This document shows positions 1 through 11,940 of a DNA stretch of 64,000 nucleotides, in pieces (positions within the stretch are counted from its first letter, which is position 1; the number at the start of each line of letters is the position of its first letter). The stretch covers positions 2,973,741-3,037,740 of the forward strand of contig CM049318.1 in assembly GCA_026874595.1 (NCBI GenBank), given 5' to 3'. The position numbers were made by a program, and so were the translations under genes. Below the pieces are notes generated by a model, which worked only from the letters and a program-made list of their open reading frames with translations, did not search any database and was not told the origin of the DNA. The DNA comes from Sipunculus nudus. Taxonomy: Eukaryota > Annelida > Sipuncula > Golfingiida > Sipunculidae.

Positions 1-1740
1 AAAATCTAAAAAAAATCTAAAAAAAAATTGCCTGAGTTAGGCCTTAGTTAAAAAAAATTCCACTAAGATCAATTTGTATGGTTAGCATGCCTGTTTTTTA
101 GACTATAGCAATATTAGAGAGGCGGGATACTGAAAAAAAGTGCAAATGGTGATGCATGCATGAAATTTGGTACAAAGGCTCTTCATACTCTCCAGATGAA
201 AATAAAAGGCAACGCCACTTAGAATTATGGAAATTTTCAAGATGGCCGCCATTTTGTAAAATGTCCGCCAATTAAATCTATATTTCCCACAAATGTACTG
301 AAGCAGGTTGAACTCCGATCAAATTATTATAAAATGTTAATTGTCTGGCTCAAATATTGTTTTTTAGTAGTCACCAAAATATTTTGACATATACGTAAAT
401 GTAAATAATGCAAGATGGCCGCTATTTTTTCCAAGATGGCCGCTATTTTGACAATTCTTTAAAGGGAGTACAACCTTGAGAAATCATGTCATGTAATATA
501 TCGATTTGTCATAATATGACCATGCTGAGTTCAATTTTACCTTCACAATTTCGATTTAACCCATTCTAAAAAAGGTTTCTGGGTTCTGACTTTTACGGGT
601 TGCTATAAAAGGCACTATTGAAATATTGTGAAATAAAGGTATGACTTTGAATATTTGCAACATATTTAGATTGTACACATTTTAAACGCCAGTTTTTAAC
701 CTACTATGTGCTTTATGTCTTTGGTTATTTTTTTAGGCAATATTGTTTTGCTTTGTAAATAGCACAAGTTCCAAATAGTAGAGGCACACTGAGTAAGATA
801 TGAAGTGACTCGCTATTGTGTCAGAAAAACTTATAAAATGCACCAAATGCAATAAACCAGAAATCTCTTACCTAAGGTTTATTTAGGTATCAATATTTCA
901 ACCATACCTGGCTTTCTATAATTTGACAGCAAACAGTGTGAGATTTAACTTGATTTACCATTGTTTTTTCTGAAAGCCTTTCGAATGCTAACTAATACAA
1001 ACACTATATCTTTATTACTTTAAACGTAACAAAATTGTAATATAATATATCAGGTGAAAAGTCCAACAAGGAAACAAAAGAAAAAAAGGCCAAGCCCAAG
1101 TTAGTCATAATGTTATGCAGTATCAAAGACGAATGAGCTATAGTTTATGTGGCTATGATCATTTTTGATAAACATACAAGGGAAAAAATGCTGAGGTTTT
1201 TTTTTCTTGCCTGAAGAGTGCTTAGTCAGTGCAAGAAGTACCTGAACAAAATGTTACATTGTATCAGTTGTAGTTTACATTGTCCTACACTATGCTCTGT
1301 GCTGAAGTTTATACATTTTATCACATTTTCTGTCTTCTGTCATTGTGGTCAACTAAGGTCTCTTCTTGATTTCAATTAACGTGATAACTTATGAAGCACT
1401 GCATATTTTCCCCTGAAATTTTATACACATATTATTAGTACCAAAATCTTATTGGACTAAAGAAATTGGTGTCCTTTATTATGACCTTCAAGGTCAAATC
1501 AGCCAAAATCTAAGATTTTATTAATACCCATAAATTTTGAGGTATTTGATATTTTTTCCCGAAATTTGGTATACAAATTGTTTATGCCATGATCTTGGAC
1601 ATGATGATCTTGACTTTAGTTGTATTTGGCAAGACTTCAAGGAAAATGAGGATCTGATATCTCCACCTACACGTTATTCATCTGTACAAAATAACTACAC
1701 CATGATTGCGACCAATGTCCCCCTGTTCCATGTCATCAGA
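1..1740. other. AT-rich stretch, no gene recognised
   Basis: No open frame or spliced model is supportable here. The short phrase aagatggccgc(c/t)atttt recurs near 238, 412 and 439, which suggests an old interspersed repeat. Poly-A runs and short AT tracts make up much of the rest. Confidence 0.5.
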
Positions 1741-2625
1741 TCCATTTTTTTAGATCAGGCCAGATTGGACGAGGGTGGTGGAATAGAAGAAACACTGAGG
1801 TGGAACAAGGCCCAGTACCACCAGGGCTGCCGATATATATTCAATAACACCAAATTGGTCAGGGCAAGAAAGAGAATGGTTGGGCCTCGAGGTACTCAGT
1901 CAGAAGGACGAACCAAACTACGAAGAACCAACCGTGAAGGTCGGGAGACTGAGTGCATCCTTTTTAAACAAGAAGAACCAGCATCAGAACTGAGGCATGC
2001 CATGACCATGAAGCTTAACAAAAGACTCAATGACTGTGGAAAAACTCAAAATGATGGAAGAAAGTCCCGAGTGGTGGGGAGGTCATAGCACAGGGGCTGC
2101 ACATTCCGCATGTTCGAAAGCCCTGTACAATAGAGAGAGAGCTTACCTGAGAAATAATGAAAAGAGGAAGCAGAGCCATAGCCAGGATATCTACCCACTG
2201 GCATTATCAGAGCTAGTAACCTACATAGTGGAGAACAAATCAAGCTCTGAGGGACCTGAAATATTAAGGCTTGCAGATATATTCAACCTGTACAGACAGC
2301 GTCTGGAACAGCTGAGGATGTAGACACCTGATGTTAACTCCACCGGACTGAAGGACAAGCTGTTGGCCGAAATACATGAGCTGAAAGCGGAAGAGATGAC
2401 CTGCTGGCTTTTCAAAGAGATTTAGGCTTTGCCCTGTCACAAGCCTCTGATTACAGTGATGCCATGACACTTGCCAAAGCAGCCAAGATCTTGATGAGAC
2501 ACATGCTGGACCACAAGTTTTCCTTTGATGAAACCTTTCATGAGAGATGGGGCCCTGGTGGAGGCAAGGGTGGCTTCCTCTGGGACTGCAGAATTTTTTT
2601 TATCATCCGCAAACATCTCTAAGAT
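1741..2625 (+). pseudogene. Broken N-terminal part of a long transposon-like protein of unknown function
   Basis: Three reading frames carry consecutive pieces of one protein. About 1755-2080 includes HQGCRYIFNNTKL followed by a basic stretch. About 2085-2325 includes HSACSKALYNRERAYL and LALSELVTYIVEN. About 2330-2540 includes LKDKLLAEIHELKAEE and LAKAAKILMRHML. A last block at 2545-2620 begins ALVEARVASSGTAEF. Frameshifts and a stop codon at 2321-2323 separate the pieces, so no full product can be made. The blocks resemble a family of long uncharacterised proteins that recur in many copies in cnidarian and mollusc genomes; this is from memory and I cannot give a Pfam name with confidence. 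The copy meets an inverted partner at about 2625. Confidence 0.5.
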
Positions 2626-3300
2626 GCAAATCCTTTGGGCTCGTGGTGTCTGTTCATGGTGGCTTGTTTGTTCTGCAGCCTACTTGGATTCAGATGCTGC
2701 TTCGTACTGTGCAACCAGGTAGCTGACCTGAGGACCAGGTGCTGAAGGATCTTCGGTCACACCAACTGCTCCCCCGTCACTCTTGATGACAGCATTGGCC
2801 TGCTCATGTACCTGGTCAATAGCCATTCCAGAAAACTCCCGACTTGTGAACAACAAACTTTCCACTCTCAAATTCCTGGGCCAGCTGGGGATGTTTCTCT
2901 TTGAGGGTCACCATGTCTCTGAGAGGGACTGCATGCTGTATCTGATGGGCCTGGCGTGTTTTACTGATGCTTGCCCCTGTCCAGCAACTCCACTGCAGAA
3001 GCGTTCCAATTGACTTCAGTGAAGCCAACTCAATGTGTAGGCCTCCAAACAGCATGATGAACTTATCCTCACCATACTGCTTAGGCCAGTGCCACTGGAT
3101 TTGCTTTGCTAATGCATAAATGTGCTGGTCAGCAGTCATGGCAGGTATCTAGCCTGGATTCAGGAAAGATACATTCTCCTTGACTTTGTCCATGGCATGT
3201 CTGATCATAGCAACCGAGTGGGCTAGTTCTCGAAAGAGAGGTAACATTGATGTTATGTTAACCTCAGCTTCTCTTCTCGGGGGCATGGTGGGCTGATCAG
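2626..3300 (-). pseudogene. Inverted middle and C-terminal part of the same transposon-like protein
   Basis: Read on the minus strand from about 3290, the frame starts MPPRREAEVNITSMLPLFRE and runs to LNPG, where one TAG interrupts it. It continues with ALAKQIQWHWPKQYGEDKF and GGLHIELASLKSIGTLL. It then jumps from WTGA straight to SISKTRQAHQ, and from there to MVTLKEKHPQLAQEFESGKF, so at least two internal blocks are missing. A second frame carries AIDQVHEQANAVIKSDGGAV, and the copy ends with HHEQTPRAQ at about 2630. The block missing after WTGA is the one found on the plus strand at 2545-2620. The sequence is non-functional and looks like the remains of an insertion; the family is unassigned. 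Confidence 0.5.
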
Positions 3301-3385
3301 GTCACATTCACTTTCCCATCTGTTTCTTTAGTCAAACTGACTTTCTCCAGCCACTCATACTCCAGTGCAAGTTGTGGTTTCCCTC

Positions 3386-4549
3386 TTACTGAACAAAACC
3401 ATCTGACACAAAGGGCTGAAAGCTCTCAATGACAGGGGTTTGCTTTACACCTTTAGTATCCAGGTCACTGGACGTTGTTACGGGATTCACGCTCTGCGTA
3501 ACAGTTAACGCATTAGGCTTTCTCTGGTTTTGTCTTTTCTTTATACGACATTCAAATTCCCTGTGCCCCATGATTCCACAGAATGTACATCTATCAGGTT
3601 CAGTCCTAGGTGGCCCCTCTCTTTTTTTGAGCAGGAGAGTCAGACTGACTTTTAAACTGGAACCTACCATTATTGGACCGAGGTTTTTTTTTCACCGAAG
3701 AACCTCGCTAGGCGGGACTACCCCTTCTCCGACCAAATTTTGGGCTTCTACTGCCCTCTCTTTTCTCACCATACCTTTTGCTATAACTGGTGTAACTGGG
3801 GCGTGTGATAAGGCAAAGCCGTCCGCCAGAACACAAGCCTCATTTACATTTTCTATCCCGTGTTCATCCAAAAACATTTTTAATATCGTTACGGACATGT
3901 CTTTTAAATTCTTCTATCAAAATTAACTGTTTCATTTTTTCAAAATCATGAACAATTTTCATGGACTGACACAACCTGTTAAACGAACTTTCATTATCTC
4001 TGGCATATTCTACATGTGTATGATTGTCTTTCTTTGTAGTGTTCCTAAACTTTAAGCGATAAGCTTCAGGCACCAATTCATAAGCTCTCAGAATGGCCTC
4101 CTTCAAAACAAAGTAATCTCTATATTGTTCGTCTGTGAACACAGTCTAAACGTTCTGTGCCCGACCAACCAGAACGCTTTGTAACAACAGGGTCTACTGG
4201 TCTTTAGGCCAAGCAATAAAAGTGGCCACCCGTTCAAAATAACTGAAATAACGCTCCACTTTGAAAGGAGGAACCTTCGCAGAATTTCTTAATAGGAATT
4301 CAGAATGGTCATCTGTTTTTTTTTAGGTTGACGGTTTTGTAATTCTACCTCTTTCAATTTAATTTGTACTTCTCTTTCATTTTCACATCTACGAGTTTCA
4401 ACTTGAGCTTCATATTTTAATTTCCATTCATACTTTCTTAACTCTATATTCGTAGGGTCAAGTGCTGTTGCACCGAGAGGTTCACTAGGTTTTTTCTCTA
4501 ATTCATATTCATCTCTAGTATCTCTAGTATCTTCTACCTTACCATACAA
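3386..4549 (-). pseudogene. gag remnant of a Gmr1-like Ty3/gypsy element (SCAN-like capsid, zinc knuckle)
   Basis: Minus-strand pieces in gag order. 4549-4289 is a charged, coiled-coil-like N-terminal region rich in E, K and R. 4142-3864 has the capsid segment containing ELVPEAYRLKFRN, typical of the SCAN-like capsid of Gmr1-type gypsy elements. 3898-3692 follows in another frame. 3670-3386 has a CCHC zinc knuckle, CTFCGIMGHREFEC (C-x2-C-x4-H-x4-C), then a stop at 3386. Frame changes at the borders make it a pseudogene. No protease, integrase, reverse transcriptase or 3' LTR follows: the element is cut at about 3340, where the unrelated transposon-like sequence begins. The upstream LTR and primer-binding site lie at 4837-5571. 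A second, differently diverged gag of this clade is at 41.3-41.9 kb. Confidence 0.75.
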
Positions 4550-4836
4550 AGTTTCTTAAAGTACACGTCTTAATTCTTCAACAGTGTAAACATTCATAAT
4601 ATCAATATTAAAGTAAATAGCAATAATTTCAAGTTCATCTTTCTTTAACTTGTACAATAAAATCCTATTCTCTCTTAGTTGTGTTATAATTTCGTCTGTT
4701 TAATATCTGTACCCATTTTTGCCAAAAAGTTAAAAAAAAAAAACTTTGTGTCTAAGAAATATATGAAACTACTGGTAAAAGTTAGAACAAGAGAACACTG
4801 TATATTTATACGTCGAAACGTAGCCGATATATTAGG

Positions 4837-4854
4837 GTTTCGTCGCGGTCGCCA
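4837..4854 (-). other. tRNA primer-binding site of the gypsy remnant
   Basis: Three bases inside the LTR edge, the minus strand reads TGGCGACCGCGACGAAAC. It starts with the TGG that pairs with a tRNA CCA end. The implied tRNA 3' end, GGTCG-CCA, fits a tRNA-Arg with a GACC acceptor start, but that assignment is an inference. Confidence 0.6.
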
Positions 4855-4857
4855 TTA

Positions 4858-5571
4858 TGTTACGGATTTCTTTCACACGGCAAATCTGACAGGTCGAACC
4901 ATAACACAAAACCCCAGACACATATTCCCAGATTAACAAATTTAGAGTTTAAGTGCAAAAATGGGTGCTATATTAATATATATATATATACAATATTTAC
5001 AATAAAAAATAATCAAAGAATTAATACATAACGAATATTAAACAAAGTCTCTTTAAACGGCCGCAACTAAATAAATACGTAACTGAAGTCCCAAAAGTTC
5101 AACGGAAGATGCTCTGGTCCATAGTAACACAACACAGAAGAAAGTCCTTCCTCTTCACAAATAAAAGTCCTAGGTTTCTTGTGGGGGAGAAAATAAAGAA
5201 GCTCCGTTTCCCCGAGGTTGACAAGTTAATATGAAAAGTTCATAATCGAGTCCACGCTGAAAAGCGGTGACGAGTCCTTTTATAGGATTCGTGAAAAGCG
5301 GTAAAATGCGTCAAAGCAGTTTTATTTCAATAAGGCAGCGACTGTATTCAATAGATAGAATTGTTCTGAAGTCGGAGCTCATAATAGAGTCTACAATAGT
5401 CCACAAATATAGAGCGGGTCCCGTTGCAGGGACAGAAACAAGTTGATTGTCAATAGGGCAAGTTTTGTGCCAGTGACAAAAATAGCCGTTGATTATCTGG
5501 CGGACGACGTTCTAAACAGTAGGGGGCGATCCAGAAGAACAGTACGGGTGCGGCTGTAGAGGTCCACAACA
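4858..5571 (-). repeat. 5' LTR of the gypsy remnant
   Basis: On the minus strand this 714-bp segment begins TGTTGTGGACC and ends CCGTAACA, so it has TG..CA borders. It is followed after three bases by the primer-binding site and then by gag, as expected for a 5' LTR. Its start (TGTTGTGGACC, then a block containing TGGATCGCCCC) and its end (GTCAGATTTGCCGTGTGAA) are both matched by the plus-strand LTR at 46.0-46.6 kb, which independently supports the borders. No second LTR belonging to this copy was found. Confidence 0.75.
5276..5284 (-). promoter_or_regulatory. TATA box inside the LTR
   Basis: The minus strand reads TATAAAAGG, about 290 bp into the 714-bp LTR and about 420 bp before its 3' edge. 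The matching LTR at 46 kb has TATAAAAGG at a comparable place. This fits a pol II promoter driving the element. Confidence 0.5.
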
Positions 5572-6101
5572 CCACGACGCCAATGCAGAAGAGGACATTC
5601 GTGCGATTCAAAGGGGTCCACAAATATATCAAAATGTCAGCCAAAGTGTTTTTAATACATTACCTCTTACATTGTCTGCGTGTTTTGCTCTTCACCTGTC
5701 GTTAAATGGTTTGACTCAAGCAAACATATCTCCCAACTTGATATGTAGTTTAAACAGTCTTTTAACGCACTAAGTTGTTAATGGTTAAAGTTGTTGGTGT
5801 TATACCGAGACTGAGAGTAAATTTCTCTTGAACTATGTGCTCTTAATTCGCTTAACAAAGTCTGATGAATCGACAAAATCGACTTGAAATGTTTACCGTC
5901 AGAGAGCAATGTTTTCAGGGTGATATGTATCGGTCAGGGCATGTAACTCCGCGTAAAGTCAGGACTTGGAGTGAATGAGGTGTTAGGTTCTGGTGCTCAC
6001 AAGGCTATTAAACCTAAAGGAAGTACGTGTTCTGCTAGACAGGAAGACGTGACAAAGTAATAAAAGAGGCCGGAAACTATATATGAATTACACATACACA
6101 T

Positions 6102-6102
<1 letters not shown>
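5572..6102. other. Non-coding, nothing recognised
   Basis: Sequence between the LTR and the (AT)n tract. No open frame, splice-bounded exon or repeat was recognised. Confidence 0.4.

Positions 6103-6143
<41 letters not shown>
6103..6143. repeat. (TA)n microsatellite
   Basis: About 20 uninterrupted TA units, followed by a short imperfect tail of atac/atat. Confidence 0.95.
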
Positions 6144-6146
<3 letters not shown>

Positions 6147-6259
6147 ATATATACATATACATATACTAAAGAGAATAAAAGCACGGTATATACAGTAACA
6201 GTGTATAGAATTCATAATGCATGAAGCAGCGTAATTACATTCTGATTGGATATAAAGTC

Positions 6260-6590
6260 ATATATTTGACCAATGATGCTGCGGGGGCGTGGTAAACAGT
6301 AGTGCGGATCGGTCCATTTAGGATATTCCGCGATTCTGTATATATACCGACGTCATTCAATTTAGGTTTTGATCGAACGGTAAAATTGCGGCCTTTAATG
6401 GTACAGCCAGCCAACAATTCCAACTACACCCCTAATCCAAGTCGTCTGTCCAAAACCAAAAAATTGAGATAAAGAACCAAGACTGGTTGGATAATAGCAA
6501 AATATGTCATCAGATGAGCAAGGTAAAAGTAGAAACGTTTGTATTCTGGTTTCACGATAAGGAGTCAACATTTACATAGAAGCATACAGA
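6260..6590 (+). repeat. Dispersed repeat R3, copy 1
   Basis: It shares, in the same order, gggcgtggtaaacag, ccgacgtcatt, gtctgtccaaaaccaaaaa, aagactggt and tggtttcacgataa with the reverse complement of 20120-20620. No protein is recognisable. It is an old dispersed element or a segmental duplicate. Confidence 0.55.
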
Positions 6591-8639
6591 GACCTGGTTC
6601 ACATGAACAATTATAAAAATTCTATGCGGGCAGGAAACACGTGCATGGTTCCCCTTCCGTTGGCTTTGCATCTTTTAGGGCTAATTTGGGCACACTTTTA
6701 TAAAACCAGACATCATACGGCGAACAAGCCATCCCGTATATGCTAGTATAAGACACCGCTGCAAACAAACAAACAAAAGTAAAAGATACAGAGGATCGGT
6801 GAAAAATGACAGAGGCAACTCGTTGCAAGACATCAAAAGGAAGAACATTGCCAGCGTTATGTCCACAACATTGCTGATGATTCCGTGTATTCTAGAAATG
6901 CGATAAGAAATACAAAATAAACCTTATTATATAATTTGCCTCAGGCAAGGAAGAAACAAAATTAACGGTATGGGGGGGGGGGGGGGGGTTATGGAACTTC
7001 TGATAGTCCTTGGGCTGGAGGACCCACCGTGCCTCCAGCGCCAACTAGCTCAACCTACTTTTGCGTATTGCTATATGCCTAAACTTTGGTTTCAAGGATG
7101 TTGACATTGAATATGCCGGGATTCAGGAGTGGTTGCGTGCTCTTTTGTGCACAACAACAACTTAAAATTTTTATCTTAAGTTTGGGGAATTTGAATTAAA
7201 ATAAGCATAACTCCCTGACATTAACATAACCCTGAAAATTGTTGCTTTCACAAGCCGGTTCAGATGATATATAAAATATACAATTTAGGTCAGTACTGAA
7301 TTCAGCAGAAGTCAATGGTCATGAAAATTTCCCCTCATTCAACATCTTAAGACTGACAAATCAGTTTTCATCTATATGGAGGAAATAGTTATAGGGATAG
7401 TATAAGTCCGTAGGCTTGAAGGACTGACCTTACCCCCCCCCCCCCCAAACTAGACAAACCTATTTATTTCTTATTGCTTTATGTCTATATTTTTGATATA
7501 AGGTTGTTAACACGGAATAAACTGGGAGTCACTATTGGTTCCGGGTTGTTTTATTCCACTTTTACAACTGAAGATTTCGTCGCCCATTTTAGGATTAGGG
7601 GAAATAAAAACTCCAAACTGGGTACTATTTAACCCAGATCAACAAATTACTAATCAAAATATTGCATTTACCAAGCCCGTTTAGATGATATATATTCAGT
7701 GTTGTGGAATTAGATCAAATGATCAAATTATGGACTGGAATAGGTTTTGGATCCAATATGTATAAGGGTAACTCAAAATGAATGAGCGTAATCAAAAGAC
7801 TTGAAGTGGTGCAACAACTTAACGACTATTTTTTTAAATGATAGACATGTTTCTCTAAGGTCCATATATGGCAGGTAATTGCTTACAAAAAAGTTTATTT
7901 TAGTAATCAAGTGTCAGTATTAGGTGGCCTTTGTTTTCCAAGTGTCGTTAAAAAATATTAAAAAAAATTGCTTCCATTATCGCGCCTACCGGGCGGAACG
8001 AAATTTTCCTTTATAATTTTTTTGTCGTCAAATAGACACAAGAAAAGAATTTATATTTATAGATGCTACTATACTGGACCATTGATTGTTCAACTATGAA
8101 TAAGGTCACTCTGGTTCATTTACTGTGAACTAATTGCTGTTCAGGTACCGGAATGTGAATTGTGGCGGTTTAAATAATAGAGAACTCTATTGCCTTTAAT
8201 ACGTGCTTAACTGAAGGGGGTGTATTTTCAATATGATGGAAACCTCACTGAGGGCATAAGGCCACGTCATGGCCCTCAATAAATTTATCAAACAAAACGT
8301 TATGATCCCCCACAGTGCTTTTCAACAAATTTTGGATATAACAGAATAACTATGTTGCTGCGTTATGTAAAATCCATTTAAAATGGTTGACGATGTGGCG
8401 GTGCAGAATTATCCTCTATTTAGAATGACCTGCATGCCATGTTGATGCTCTTAGAACACTGTACTAGTAGTCAGATGTGGTCATTTCAAATGAAAGAACA
8501 CAATTAAGAGTCCAAAATGGTTGTTTATCATAAGATTGGACTTAGCATAGTATTTAGTACTCTGAATGTATATTACAAACCGATTTCGGGCCATATTTGT
8601 GAACATTTGATCTAAATACATTAAGAGGGGCAATAAGTT
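6591..8639. other. Non-coding, with homopolymer runs
   Basis: No gene seen. It contains a poly-G run at about 6971-6988 and a poly-C run at about 7435-7446, which are also places where an assembly may be wrong in length. Confidence 0.5.
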
Positions 8640-9745
8640 GTCTCTAGTTATTAGATTTTGGCCGAGACGAAAATCTCATGACCTTTTGACCCTTTCTGAC
8701 CTCAATAGTAACCTATGATATTTGCATATTTAATATACTATTTTAATTGACATGTAAAGCAACAATTGGATTGATATTTATTGTTCTTGATCAAAAGCTT
8801 TAGAGTTAAGGTCATTTTTGTATGGCCTACCCCTAACATGGCCCCTCACAAAAACTCATAATATTAATATAATTTCTTCAAGTCCTATTATTTTGCGTTA
8901 TCCATGAAAATTTGTGAATCAATCAGAACTGTCTGAATGTTTAGTTCAAACCTATTCAAACCTATTATTATTTGATCGTTTGACTTATTGTCGCCATACA
9001 GAATAATTGAGTCGGAATAGTTTTTATATTTTGTTCGAGACTAAAATGTTATGAACTTTTGACCCCCCCCCGACCTCTATATTTGCCTTATTTGCATAAT
9101 TGTATATGACATCTTTACCGGCATGACAAATGCGACAATATGTTGGGTACATTATTGTTCTCGATGAAACACTGATCGACTTATGGTCATATCAATTTCC
9201 CCTACCCCAAATATGGCGTTTCTAAAAAAATGTTCAATAGTGCACCGTCTTTTGTTCAGGTGATTTAATTTTTGTGTAATCCTCAAACAGGTGTGAGAAA
9301 AAGATCAAAGCGTGTGATATAAACCCACATTAGGCCATTAATTGACTGTTTGATTTAATTCCGCCGTGGAGAGAAATAATAAATACAATGAGTTAGAACT
9401 TCTAGATTTTTGGCATGGGGAAAATCTCATGACCTTTTGTCCTCTGCTGACCACAATATTGACCTTATTTAAATATTTATTAATTATCTTAGTGGACATG
9501 GTAAATATTACAAGTTGGTGGACACTTTATTATTCTAGGCTAAAAATTGATGGAGATATTGTCATTTCAATATTTACTCTACCCCTAATCTGGTGTTTCT
9601 CACAAAAACCTTAATATTGCAGCAAAGTTATTCGTTCATGTGCTTTTATTTTGAGTAATCCTTGAACATGTATGAGCGAAAACATTCCAAGTGTGTGATA
9701 AAAATCCACATCAGGTCATAAATTAACTATTTGATCTAATTCTGA
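8640..9745 (+). repeat. Tandem repeat, three diverged units of about 375 bp
   Basis: The phrase atga(c/a)cttttg(a/t)cc recurs at 8679, 9051 and 9429, giving periods of 372 and 378 bp. Each unit continues with a gacct..at stretch, then ccccta..c..tggc and cttttattttg-like blocks in the same order, and ends near a tttgat(c/t)taatt phrase. The open frame at 9366-9614 lies inside unit 3 and is not conserved in the others. Confidence 0.75.
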
Positions 9746-10155
9746 ATAGGACTGAATGGGACTGAATAGGATAGGGTGCTCATTTGGGCTCCTTGGAGTT
9801 GCAGGAATTTCGAATGAACGGAGAGACTTAGAAAATGAATGTATTTTCTGAAAAGTATTTTATAGTCATGTTAAGCATTATGTTTTGACGATATCTTTAA
9901 GAAGGTTTACACACAGAGCCCATTGTCCAGCCAAGTTGTTCAAGACGCATTACATGATACTAAACTGTGGGTGAAATTACACTCAAAAGCTATTTTGTTG
10001 TATGGAATTAGCCACTTTTTTAGAGTTTGCATGCATGCGCGGATCTAGGGCAGAGACCATGGGATTTGGGGAAATCCTTGGCATGGAAAACGTCCCCAAT
10101 CAACAATGTTTGCTTTTATTCACTTAACCTGTCTGTGTACGAAAGATTTCCGATA
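9740..10155 (-). repeat. Dispersed repeat R1, copy 1 (inverted)
   Basis: The reverse complement matches 13735-14225 in order: caacaatgtttgcttttat, aaatccttggca, gcatgcgcggatc, the ttttga..gt stretch, aattcctgcaaact, and cctattcag. The third copy is at 29185. Possible short reading frames here are simply part of the repeat. Confidence 0.7.
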
Positions 10156-10159
10156 CTAT

Positions 10160-11065
10160 ACATAGCAGCGGTTACACGAAAAAGATACCTGGGACGACTA
10201 CAGTGTATAAGCTCTGAAAGGAGGATTGTAGGATATTGTTGGTCGGCCTTCACCTTTTTGTTGCAAGTGGCCAGCCATAAATGCATAACACATGCTTAAT
10301 ATTTTACCAAGATACACGGTGGCCCTCACATTGCATTAGTTATTCATACTAGTATGCGGCTAAGGCGAGTGTCACGAATCTAGCACAGAAGACCTGGCTG
10401 TCACCAGAGTGCAGATAATCTTGTGGGCGCTCCAGACATCCTACCAGATTGCCTGATTTCACTGTTTAGTGTAGCGATGATTTGTATTAGTTAGGGTAAA
10501 CTTAAATATACGTTTATCTTACTTGCTGGTCTCCGTCATTACTTGGAGCTATGTGTGTATGTGTGCAGGCGTGCGTAATTCAGACAGATGGATCACATCG
10601 TCCCATGTATAAATACATGTATGTCCAAATTACCGAAAAATCATATTATGAACAATTGTTAACCATTTGCTGATTTTTACCCTAGTGCATATGAAGCAAG
10701 GATACTACTACTACTACCACCACCACCACTACTACTACTACAACAACGACTAATAATAATAATAATACACCCTCATGTTTAAAGGATAACCAGAATGAAG
10801 ATTGAATTAGTACCTTTGATTAATAAAGATGTTCGAAAACCAAGACAGTATCAAGTCAGTGATAATTACGAAGAAGAACAACGGTTTTCTTTAGCATCAT
10901 AACAGAAACGACTTTGTAATTCATTTCAATTATACAAAAGTTCCTCTTACATTGTAGCGATGCGTGAATCACATATTATCACATGAATCATATAATCGAC
11001 ACATTTATCGCACAGATGTGACTCGGACTTTTGTTTTATATTAAAATATGTAATTATACATATAC
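10160..11065. other. Non-coding, trinucleotide patch
   Basis: No gene seen. A compound cta/acc/act/aat trinucleotide patch lies at about 10707-10768. Confidence 0.5.

Positions 11066-11138
<73 letters not shown>
11066..11138. repeat. Compound (CA)n(TA)n microsatellite
   Basis: About 14 CA units run directly into about 21 TA units. Confidence 0.95.
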
Positions 11139-11140
<2 letters not shown>

Positions 11141-11499
11141 TGTATGAATAGCCATGCTGGCTCATTGTATCAGATAGAAATGGTATACCAATGCCAATCG
11201 AACCCACGATCTTCAGATTTCCGATCGGGAGCCTTAAACACATTATGAACATAATTAACGGCATAATCAAGGCTTATAATGACAGTATATACGCCTAAGT
11301 ATAAATGATTCACCATATACACATTAAGGCCATAGATTTATTACATATATTAGCCCGAATGTTAGCTTTTTTAGTTTTTTGTTTAATGTACCCGCTTACA
11401 TATTTTAATGCTAGATAAACGAAGTATATGTTCATCTTAAGAATTCCATTCCGATTACGGACTACTTGATGGGGCAGTATCATACGGTTCCTCTCATTT

Positions 11500-11940
11500 A
11501 ATATCCTTGTGTTAATCAAGCACAGTGAAAACTGTACCTGTGGGTCCTGGGTTAGAAATCGTCTCCCTTCCAGGGTGATCCAACCGAGGAACCCCCAAAG
11601 GCGCACTTTTTAATGAGTAAAATACATCGTTTTAGTTCGGCCTTCCCAAAGCCTGCAGAGCGCCCCTCTTTGAAATGGGCCTACTCTGTAAACCCTGTCC
11701 GCCTCAGCGGAGAATTGAACCTGCGATATCCCCCCTTCGCTTTGAGTCCTGTGTTCTTCCCCTTAGCCCCAGAATTCGGTCATAGGTTTATGATATGCTG
11801 TCATTGATCGTTTATGGTCATTGAAGCCACTCCCAACACTACCTGCAAGGATCCATATTTCGTAGTATAGCGTCGAGTAACTACTTTATCTGGCAAGTAA
11901 AATGCAAACAGTCACATCAAGAATGGTGATGTGTGAATCA
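11500..11940 (-). repeat. Dispersed repeat R2, copy 1 (tRNA-like SINE candidate)
   Basis: It matches 14390-14800 over its whole length: ttcccaaagcctgc, tttgagtc, atgctgtcattgatcgtt, aaaatgcaaacagtcac and others. Read on the minus strand, a segment near 11755-11700 has a box-B-like GGTTCAATTCTC preceded by a tRNA-like stretch, so this may be a tRNA-derived SINE. The matching internal segment also occurs at 63.4 kb. Confidence 0.55.

Noticed and set aside
3429-3926. 165-codon plus-strand open frame
   Set aside because: It is antisense to the zinc knuckle and capsid of the gypsy gag, whose motifs explain the sequence.
11066-11138. Z-DNA-forming regulatory element
   Set aside because: (CA)n next to (TA)n can form Z-DNA in principle, but no gene is close enough to suggest a role.
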